A stretch of DNA of 27,246 bases. Origin: Isohypsibius dastychi. Its lineage: Eukaryota; Tardigrada; Eutardigrada; Parachela; Isohypsibiidae. The stretch is from contig JAQIWT010000227.1 of assembly GCA_034696485.1 (NCBI GenBank), forward strand, positions 1 through 27,246, in the 5' to 3' direction. Under the pieces are notes generated by a model. It was not told the origin of the DNA. It saw only the letters and a program-made list of their open reading frames with translations, and searched no databases. A program made the position numbers and the translations under genes. Of this stretch, positions 15,701-23,392 are shown one piece after another; positions within the stretch are counted from its first letter, which is position 1; every line of letters begins with the position of its first letter.

Positions 15701-18700
15701 TGTTTGTTTGTCCGATTTGTACAGCTGATCTCGGCGATTATGATCCCGAAGTTCATACGTCCGAGTTCATTTCCGAATACCGATTCGTACCGGAAGAAGT
15801 CCAGACGGAAGAAATGGAAGTCGCCATCCTGGACACTTACAAAAAACTAAAGTACTGAATTATTTTCTGGTCAATTTTATTATGTTAATTATTATTCAAT
15901 TTGTTTAAAATTGATATTATAATTTCATTCCTTTGAGTTGGTCTTTTTCCAGTTTTATTTACTCATTTCTGATTCTGGATGAATCTGACATAAATCAGGT
16001 TTGGCAAAGTTTTGTCAAAAAATCACATTTACTTTTCGTAGCTGGCAAAACGAACTTCGTGTGAATTCAAAAATTGAAATTCAAAACTTTTAATTTCAAA
16101 AGTTGAAACGGAACTGGCTTTACAAACTTTCAACAATGAAATATTAAGGTTCGAATATCGTCGGAATTGATTTTGTTTAGGTCGATTTGGTTTATGTGAA
16201 AAGGATTAAGGTGATGCAGATTAGGTAATATGTTCATTTCTTTTTTTGTTTTTAAAAACCATACGCAAAAGTAACTGAATTGTGGAGAAAAATTTGAATG
16301 ATAATTGGAGTTTTAATCTCATACAACGAATTCGCTTCTTTTTGGATTCTTGTCTCTTACAGTAGAGCGAACGTGAATGTACATTTTTTATTGTGTTTGA
16401 TTAAGGTGTTATGTAATTATTGAGTTTGATGGTGATAAGACGTGTTGAGTTGTAATTAAGTTGTTTTTCAGAGGCCAAACGCCGGCTCAAGTGGAGCAGA
16501 ACTTTCTCAGGAAAGTGAAATGGTTGGAGAAATACGGTCAAGATCTTCACATTGCGTACGGCAGAGATGGAAATGAATACCAACTTGGTTTGAATCCGCA
16601 TGGGATTTTGGTGGTTGAAGGCAACACAAAAATCGGTCACTTCTTCTGGTAAATTTTCGTCCCTTAAAATTCATTTCAGAATGATAAATTATTTTACATG
16701 ACGTATATTATTTTGTATACATCGGAATTTCTGGAAAGAAAATTATCCAGTATTCCATCATAAAAAAGTGCCGTAAAATTTGCACCAGAAACAGTGTTAA
16801 AGTTAAGATAACAATAATGTATCGTTCACCCTAAATTTCAGTCCGATCGTTTTCAGAAGTGATTTTGACTACAGGGTATGGTTGTATTTCATTTTTACGC
16901 AGAATTATAGACTTATCGTAAAACTTAACGATAAATGAACTGTATTTTTTCGGATTCATTTCCAGTGGTTTAACTCAAAAGATCCAGAACCAGTTCGAAT
17001 CACATGTTTGAACCCGATCAAATACTGCTATTTGTCTGCTAACAGTTGAGTTATTATGAAGAAATTATGAAAAATCATTTCGCAAGTTGATCGGATCGAA
17101 CGTTTTGGTTGTAATTGTTTGTAGGAGCGTGAGCTCCAGTTTTCTAGAGCCTGTGTTTTTGATAACTGTGTTCTGAATTACTTTCCGATTTTTAGGCATA
17201 AAACGGAGAAAATCCATTTCAACAAGAAGAAGATTGTTTTCGTCGTCCTCGAAGACGACGAACAAGGTCGCGCCAACGAACATACCTTCCCATTCTGGAT
17301 GCGCAATAAAAAAGCAGCCAAGCATTTGTGGAAATGCGCTGTCGAGCATCATACCTTTTTCCGGCTCAATGGACCGCCACAAGAACCCAGCGTGGGAAGT
17401 CGACTTTTCCGGATGAATTCGCGATTCCGTTATAGTGGCAGAACCGAGTCGCAGACGGCTAACGAAATCCGACCCCGAAGAGCTGCACCGCAATTTGAAA
17501 GACGACCCAGCCAGCGCTTCTCACGCAGGGCATCCACTCGGGGGCGACCCCAGTTCACATCCGGTCAGGTCGGTGGGAACCCGGAAACTGTTCCACCAGC
17601 ACCTGTCCCGGCTTCTGCTTCCACTTCCGGTACCGCAGAGGTCCTGGAATTCAAACCGATCAGGTTTGTGAAAATAATATGATAGAAGAAAGTAGATAAA
17701 TAAATAATAAAAAAAGATCAAAATATTTCTTGAGTCCGAATCTTAATTCGAATCGAGTTGATCCCAGAGTTCTGAGGATAGCGTTATTTTCCAGACACTA
17801 GCAGTATTTAGGACAGCTTTTTGTGTTGAATATTGATTTTTGAAGCTTTAAAATCAGGTTCCGGTTCAGTCGAGGTGTTCGAAATCGGAAACGTTCTTTA
17901 CCGATTTTCTGCAGTCATTCTGAAATTATCATTTTTGTGAAGTGTCTACTTTTGCAATCCATCTGGCTCAGCTGAAAATTTTGAATGACCAGCCGATTTA
18001 TCTTTCAGTCCTGCACCGGTCTTGACTTCAGCTGTTCCTGTTTCTCCCAAACCAGCCGCCCCGCTGCCATTTTACACGCGACAGCCTTCCGTTGCGAATT
18101 CGTCTTGCGAAGTTCTGGCCACGTCTTATTTCATTATGCCAGCTGACAACCCTCCACCAGTTCCACCTCGGTCTAGTGAAACCAAGCGTAGTCCCTCATT
18201 GACAGATCTCGCCAACCGTGAGGAGCCCTCAAAAGCTCCTCGAACGCCAGTTCAGCCAGTTTCGTTTTTTCCGGGTATGAACATGCAATCAATTTTGCTC
18301 AATCAGAAATAATTGTTTCAGTTACAGAAAGTACGGATTCCACAAGATCTCCACTTTCTCCACCGAAACCGGCTAGACTCCTTCAAAATCCACTTCCGGT
18401 TCACTACATCACTGAAAAAGCTGTTCCTCTTGAGTCGAATAATAAGTCCAGTTCATTTCGAACAATATCTGAGGACAATTCTGCTGAGATTCAGCGGAGA
18501 CCCCAGCCGGAAGTGCCACCGACTACGCCGGTCACCCCTGCTGCCCCTTCTAACGGGTTCTCTTACATCGCGGCTCCGCGTGAAATAATTGGGTTTGTCG
18601 AAGCTTGGCCTTATTGCATGAACAAAAAAAAAAAGAACTGGGTTCTGTAGATTCAGATCGGACACATCGAAACCGAAAGACTCCGCGCCGAAAGAACTTG

Positions 18701-20197
18701 TGAGCATTTTGAAGAAAGATGTTCAGCCGTAAGTGAACCGAGTTTTGGTTCAGTAATATTTCATTCGATATTTTTTTGATTTCTGACTTCTTAAACCGAA
18801 ATAGGTTTTAATAATTCAGTTCAAAAGTGTTGACTTTGTGGGAATTTCAGAGTAATTTTTTATTGAATTCATCAATTTCTGCTTGTTTGTAATTCCAAAT
18901 TTCAGCAAAAAATTCCATGTTTTCAGATCGGATTTATACCTGAGTAAATTAGTGAACGGATTGCGTGATGCATCGAACGATTCTGGTCGTGCTTCTCCGC
19001 CAAGTAGCCCGTCCGTTTCGCCATCACGGACATCGAGCGCTTTATCCGCGGTATGTCATGCATATTTCTAGAAACGCACTTTTGAGTACGGTTTTTATGC
19101 TTGGCCTGGCTTGCATTGTTGTTCTGCTTTTGCTCGCTAAACAGGTCTCCAAAGCGGAATCGAACCGATTAAGTGTGGAAATATGTGACACCATGCCGCT
19201 ACTTCATGATTCCGATGTGGAACATGAACATGAAGAGCCAACCCCGACCATGCTCAGCTTGCCGGAACCGGAAGTCGCTGCTGAGAAAACGGGAACTGCT
19301 GAATTTGAAAATGAGAATCTGATAAATGCGGTGGAAATTGAGGGAGACTCAAATGCTTGCTCTGCTGATAAAATTGCTTCGCTTGAAATCGCAGATCACG
19401 ACGAACATCCGCTTCTTGATTTTGCTTGCGTGAGTTCTTCGTTACGCTTTGCTCCTGCTTTTTTTCGGTTTATTAATTTTGATTTTGTTGGTCCAGAAAC
19501 CAACAACGAGTTCAGCTGTTGCAAGACGTTTGTTTAGGTTTTATTTTTGCGGATGCAACAGGTGTCCAGTGCAGTTTCTCCCTAATTGATCTCAGTAAAT
19601 TTTGAATACTTTTTGACGTGAGTAGTTTTTCAGGTATGACGTGTAATTTTTACTGGTGAAACGTTCAATTCGAAGGACTTTCGTCAGATATAAATAATTC
19701 GGGTTTACATCAAAGAGAAAGTTTTAGAGAGGGCTTGTAGAAAGTTTATGTAGCATTTATTCTCTTGCTTGATATTTGAAAATGTTGACCAATAAAACTT
19801 GAGAATAGAATCCGATCAGCTTAGTTAACTATTGGATTACTATTAGAGTGAAAAAAATTCCAGTTAGGCGTTTTTATTAATGCCTCCCGTTCATCTTAAT
19901 CTAAAAGTTTATCTTATGTAATTTAACCAAAACTTGGTGTTTTAAAATATGCTGCATTTATGGTTGATTGAGTTTGTACTCTCATTTCAGGAACCTTCGA
20001 TCAGTGTGAGCCGCTCAGGATCCGGAGCCTCCACAGGCTCCACGGGCACCGAGAAATACACACCGCCATCCACCAACTCCAACATGCTTTTCTCGCAAAT
20101 AAAGCCATGGATGCTCCCGGAAACAAAGCCATATAATATCTCCCAGTCAAGCAACACCACCATGCAGCCTCGTCGGGTCATCACGACAGAGCTGTAG
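9719..20197 (+). CDS. EPB41L5: FERM-FA polarity protein, EPB41L5/Yurt
   Basis: Fourteen exons: 9719-9865, 14285-14389, 15225-15267, 15334-15412, 15521-15618, 15725-15851, 16472-16648, 17196-17663, 18009-18274, 18322-18592, 18651-18728, 18927-19050, 19145-19429 and 19991-20197. All phases match and give 824 aa (733 in human EPB41L5, longer in fly Yurt). The FERM domain spans about 34-316. Diagnostic stretches are LLDGTD (38-43), [12 protein letters not shown] in exon 2, QTEEMEVAI in exon 6 and [15 protein letters not shown] (302-316). The FERM-adjacent (FA) region follows, with [10 protein letters not shown] (334-343) and [12 protein letters not shown] (359-370). Residues from about 380 onward are Pro/Ser/Thr-rich and probably disordered. 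The protein ends in ITTEL, a class I PDZ ligand. Yurt and EPB41L5 oppose Crumbs and aPKC at epithelial junctions; that role is inferred. The exons after the FA region rest on open frames and phase, not on homology. Confidence 0.93.
9866..14284 (+). other. EPB41L5 intron 1 (4.4 kb)
   Basis: Donor CCG/GTGAGT and acceptor TTTTGCAG, phase 0. It is over five times longer than any other intron here. I see no nested gene: the open frames inside are short and resemble nothing known. It holds the 48-bp palindrome (11269-11316), a small inverted repeat CGGCCAG-AA-CTGGCCG near 10849-10864, and a GC-richer patch around 12570-12725 with a GGCTTC/GAAGCC hairpin. Enhancers or alternative first exons are possible but not visible. 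Confidence 0.75.
11264..11321. repeat. 48-bp perfect palindrome flanked by TTTGG direct repeats
   Basis: Bases 11269-11316 are a perfect inverted repeat with two 24-bp arms and no spacer, centred between 11292 and 11293 on CTAGATCTAG. The arms begin CCAAGTTGAATAGATATATC on each strand. TTTGG stands immediately before (11264-11268) and immediately after (11317-11321), as a target-site duplication would. It has no coding potential. It could be a minimal palindromic transposable element or the collapsed remnant of one. Confidence 0.9.
14390..15224 (+). other. EPB41L5 intron 2
   Basis: An 835-bp AT-rich intron between the F1 part of the FERM domain and the exon starting His-Trp-Leu-Asp. Donor GTCAGT, acceptor TTTTTCAG. 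No other feature was recognised. Confidence 0.75.
15852..17195 (+). other. EPB41L5 introns 6 and 7
   Basis: Two AT-rich introns, 15852-16471 (620 bp) and 16649-17195 (547 bp), on either side of exon 7. Intron 6 has a short stem-loop at 16085-16104 (AACTTTT/AAAAGTT). Intron 7 contains an exon-like block at 16842-16875 with good flanking signals, discussed among the rejected items. Confidence 0.7.
17664..18008 (+). other. EPB41L5 intron 8
   Basis: A 345-bp intron with donor GTTTGT and acceptor CTTTCAG, phase 2, at the boundary between the FA region and the disordered tail. Nothing else was seen in it. Confidence 0.7.
19430..19990 (+). other. EPB41L5 intron 13
   Basis: A 561-bp phase-0 intron with donor GTGAGT and acceptor CATTTCAG before the last coding exon. 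AT-rich, with no further feature recognised. Confidence 0.75.
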
Positions 20198-20214
20198 CTA
20201 TCTGCATAAAACCC

Positions 20215-20267
20215 AGGCAATATTCAACAAGTTGCATGCTACTTGTTGATTATAATCGCCTTTGCCT
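20215..20267 (+). promoter_or_regulatory. Predicted hairpin in the EPB41L5 3' UTR
   Basis: Starting 18 bases after the stop codon, perfect 9-bp arms TCAACAAGT (20224-20232) and ACTTGTTGA (20241-20249) enclose the 8-base loop TGCATGCT. Outside this, AGGCAA (20215-20220) can pair with TTGCCT (20262-20267) across an asymmetric internal loop. The structure is seen in the sequence; any regulatory role is inference. Confidence 0.5.
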
Positions 20268-20648
20268 GTCTTTCTTCGCTCGGTCCAATTATCACTTGCG
20301 TTCTGTTCTTTTTCCTGCAATTTGCATGCGTTTACTGAGTGAACCATGCCAGCGTTTTTTGTGAATATTTCAATTTTGTCTTTTTTATTCTTTGCACCTT
20401 CTGATTTCTCAGGTAGCTTTGCGTGTCTTTGTTGACCTTACAGTTCATTTTCAGAATGTTCGTCCATTTATTCCGTAGTTGTTCGATTTTCTTTCTTGGA
20501 GATGATGATCTGGCTTGCGTTTTGGAAGAATATGCTGGCTGTACAAATGAAATGCTAAATGTCCTGATTTTCAAAATCCGTGGAAGTTGTTAAGGGCGAA
20601 CATGCAGTGGTGTCTTTGTGACATCTTGAACCAGAATTTTGAATCACG

Positions 20649-20654
20649 AATAAA
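20649..20654 (+). terminator. Candidate EPB41L5 polyadenylation signal
   Basis: AATAAA on the plus strand about 450 bases after the EPB41L5 stop. It is the first canonical signal I noted downstream. Confidence 0.5.
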
Positions 20655-21363
20655 CTGACTGAAGTTATTCATAATAATAATACCTCATAATACCTCACAA
20701 TTCCAAACAGAATTTGAAAAAATGAATAACTTACCTGAGAGTTAAAGAATCATATTTCTCCATATGTCCACTTTTCTGAATTACAGGGTTTTGTCCAATC
20801 GAAATGAATACAAGGCAGAGGTGCGGTAGTTCGCTCGATTTCTGGACCGCAGTTCAGCCGATTACGGCATCCTACATCGTATTTTACCAGATCACGATCT
20901 ACTGAAGGTCGGAATATCATTCCAAGTCCTATTCTTGTGTGAAAGCTGTTTTGACCATAAATTCCCAAGTTTGCGCGTGGAATTATTCATATCGAGAACA
21001 GTCTCCTTCAGAGCCAGAAATACATCCCATGTGAGGCAATTCGAATAAGAACCGAGTTAATTTTCGTGCAAAAATAATCTTGCCGTAAACGAAAGCTCAA
21101 GGAAAAACTTGCGCAATCTCATACATGTTAGTAACAAAGGCAAGAGCGACTCAAAATTCAAAAAAGCCTGGAAACCGCGAAACGCATCTGTCCAAAAGAG
21201 CAACGTTAATGCAGCTGAACATCACAAGTCGGACAATTACGAAAGAGAGACCGTGGCAGGAATCTGTTCTAAACAAAGCGGAATCATAAAGACATCACCT
21301 CACAATTTGAACTGGTGTTAATTACTGAATATAACAGTACAGGATGTGAAGATAAAATGGAAG

Positions 21364-21369
21364 TTTATT
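21364..21369 (-). terminator. Possible PGRMC polyadenylation signal overlapping the stop
   Basis: The minus-strand sequence AAA-TAA-A at the end of the coding region spells AATAAA across the stop codon. Very short 3' UTRs also look likely for the CNBD2 and AKAP17A genes here. Another signal further downstream cannot be excluded. Confidence 0.35.
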
Positions 21370-22784
21370 TTGAGGCAGCATCTGTGACGCGGGTCTCAGT
21401 GTCAGTGGTATCCCTGACATTGGTCGGAGTTTTGTTGGCAGCGGAAACCGAATTGCGGCGGCTGGTATTCGCTCCATCCGTGTCATCCATAATGCTGTAA
21501 TCGGTGGGGACTTCACCGGGGCGAAGAAGGCGTCCAACAAGATCGTACTTATCTAAAATGACGCGCTTTGAAAATACGGATAAAGATTTTATAATTCTTG
21601 CGCTTCAACGCCAAGTTCGCAGATGAGAACACATAAGCATGCATACACATTTACTGCGCGTTGAATTGGGTAATATAGAAGTTCACTTCCGGTTCGATAT
21701 ATTAATCTGGGGTACGAACCTGAAAACTGGGATTCCCAGTCCTGTATGGTTGTCATTTGGTCAGGGGTCAAATCAGAAAGATCGTCATAGGTGTCCTTGA
21801 TAACTTTGGGGTCCAGGATAAAAGTCGCCAAACCACGGGAAGCATCTCGACCGGCAAACACTCCGTAAGGACCACCTGAAATTAATCGAAAATAAGCAAC
21901 GCTATACTTAAAATATAGTACATTAAATGCCAAATATAGCAAGCAACTAAATGACAAATTAAAAGACTGCGTTCAAAATCAGGAATAAATCCATCAGAAT
22001 GAAAGAGAATAGATCCTTCTGATAAACTTTTCTTCCGGAGTTCAAAACAAACAGATCATCCGGGAGACAGAACTCTAGAACAAGAATTATTTTGCTCTTT
22101 TTCAGCTAAAGTAAAAAAAATCGATTCATAAAAATTATTTTGAGAACTAAACATATAAATTTCAAGGAGTACAAGAGCTAAAGGGATCAAAAACGACCAG
22201 TTTACATAAATTTTGCTTGGCCTCCTTTCATTCACCAATACTATTTCGTCCATATACTTCTGCTCAAAGTCAAAAGTTTTCCTCTTCGACCAAAAAAAGT
22301 ACTGCAAATCGTCAAAGGTTCACTAAATTTCCGAAATCCAGCAATTCGGTCTCAACTTCCAAACTTCACCGAATCTTAGAAACTCTAGTATTCACTTGAT
22401 ATTCAGCTTGAAAATTTCGAATTTCTCAAATAAAATCCACGAACCTGGTCCATAAAATCCACGACCGCGGGTCACATCAAAGACTTTTCCATTGCACGCC
22501 ATCAAAATTCGTCCTTCCGGTGCGTTCTCCGTTCCATCATAAATTCTCATCTCCTCCGGGGTGTAATCCTTTTTGGGTAATTTGGGCAACGGTGGAGGAC
22601 GACGTGGTGCTTCCTCTCTCGCTCCATATTTCTCCTGGTAAATCTTAAACAACAGGTACGCACTCGCGGCAAGCAGTGCTATATTAATCGGACTCGTGTA
22701 GACATCTTGTGCGATTCCAGATAACCGATCCAGAAGCGAAGTGCTGTTCGCAACAATATCTTCAGAAATCGCGGGATCCGCCAT
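21365..22784 (-). CDS. PGRMC1: Membrane-associated progesterone receptor component (PGRMC/MSBP)
   Basis: Three exons on the minus strand: 22784-22445, 21875-21720 and 21552-21365, with both introns in phase 1. They give 227 aa, close to human PGRMC1 (195) and PGRMC2 (223). A short N-terminus precedes one membrane helix (about 32-49, IALLAASAYLLF core) and a Pro-rich linker (60-70). The cytochrome b5-like haem domain follows at about 72-180. Tyr111 and Tyr117 in FYGPGGPYGVFAGRDASRG match PGRMC1 Tyr107 and Tyr113, the latter being the haem ligand. Lys167-Tyr168 match its Lys163-Tyr164. The C-terminal tail (185-227) is Thr/Asp/Asn-rich and not conserved. The family sits in the ER membrane and binds haem, supporting cytochrome P450s and sterol metabolism. 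PGRMC1 versus PGRMC2 cannot be decided, since invertebrates usually have one gene. A TTCCACAG acceptor-like site just 5' of the ATG hints at a 5' UTR intron. Confidence 0.95.
21876..22444 (-). other. PGRMC intron 1
   Basis: A 569-bp phase-1 intron with donor GTTCGT and acceptor ATTTCAG. It splits the Gly codon within the conserved Phe-Tyr-Gly-Pro-Gly-Gly haem-site motif. No other feature was seen. Confidence 0.75.
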
Positions 22785-23392
22785 GTTTTCTGTGGAAGAA
22801 ACAGAAATCACTCAGCTGCAAGTCCTAAACTGCCGATAACAAAGTGCTCTAATCGAAGAATATTGAGCGCAGTAAAACGCGCTAGACGGATTACGTAATC
22901 GGAAAAAGCCAGGCCAAAACGTCTACGAAGAAATTTGTCTTGTCATTGAAAAACACTTGAAATCGTTTTAGTTTAACGATCTCCTGACAGACAGCCTCTC
23001 TACTTACTACCGAATTCCGTCAACAAAAAAACAATACTCCGGAAAGTTTACTTCTTGGTGTAAAAATCGAAAACAATGACGGAGGTCGATACACAACGAA
23101 GTCTGATGAGAAACCGAGAAATGTCGAAACCAGCTGTTTTCAAGTGCAACAGCTGTAGATATCAGTTTCGAAATCGCAGGTCACGTGGCTGTCGTGAGTA
23201 ACAAAGAGGGGGCCGAGTCATATCATAAGGGGCCCTTTGGGGGTCCCGCCAAGAGGGGACAGGGAGGTCTTCCTACGTGCACTTAGGTTCCCGCTCCACA
23301 AAGCACAACGGAAACCGTATCGCACTATCGGGGAATCATACTTCGAAATCGCATCTTTATTCTTGGCGAGCAACAAAAATAACGCCTAAAAT
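22785..23392 (-). promoter_or_regulatory. PGRMC upstream region and AKAP17A 3' end
   Basis: Between two minus-strand genes. The right end holds the AKAP17A 3' UTR. The rest should contain the PGRMC promoter. It includes an E-box CACGTG (near 23183), several CAGCTG motifs and a GC-rich block at 23208-23267 with repeated G-runs on the plus strand. A plus-strand 41-codon ORF (23076-23201) lies in the middle; I do not call it a gene. Confidence 0.45.
23356..23361 (-). terminator. AKAP17A polyadenylation signal
   Basis: AATAAA on the minus strand about 32 bases after the AKAP17A stop codon. Confidence 0.65.

Larger units (their letters stand above)
20198..21364. other. Convergent 3' region between EPB41L5 and PGRMC
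   Basis: EPB41L5 (plus) and the PGRMC gene (minus) end toward each other here. The left part is the EPB41L5 3' UTR, with a hairpin at 20215-20267, up to AATAAA at 20649. A 10-bp tandem duplication of TAATACCTCA lies at 20678-20697. An unexplained minus-strand open frame runs 20750-20968. I recognise no established gene. Confidence 0.55.

Noticed and set aside
16842-16875. Possible extra or duplicated FERM exon in EPB41L5 intron 7 (TTTCAG before, AGG/GTATGG after), reading Cys-Pro-Ile-Val-Phe-Arg-Ser-Asp-Phe
   Set aside because: It resembles the Trp-Pro-Lys-Ile-Thr-Arg-Leu-Asp-Phe segment of EPB41L5, but its 34-bp length breaks the frame, with a stop in the next exon. Skipping it restores Trp at the junction and a frame matching the family.
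18965-19144. Open frame with a strongly hydrophobic, membrane-like stretch just before EPB41L5 exon 13
   Set aside because: It is the translation of a pyrimidine-rich 94-bp intron (19051-19144) and of exon 12 in the wrong frame. The family has no membrane helix, and the spliced frame is consistent.
21109-21321. Plus-strand open frame of about 70 Lys/Ser/Asn-rich codons near the PGRMC 3' end
   Set aside because: It has no ATG at its start, low-complexity composition and no homology, and it lies antisense to a likely 3' UTR.
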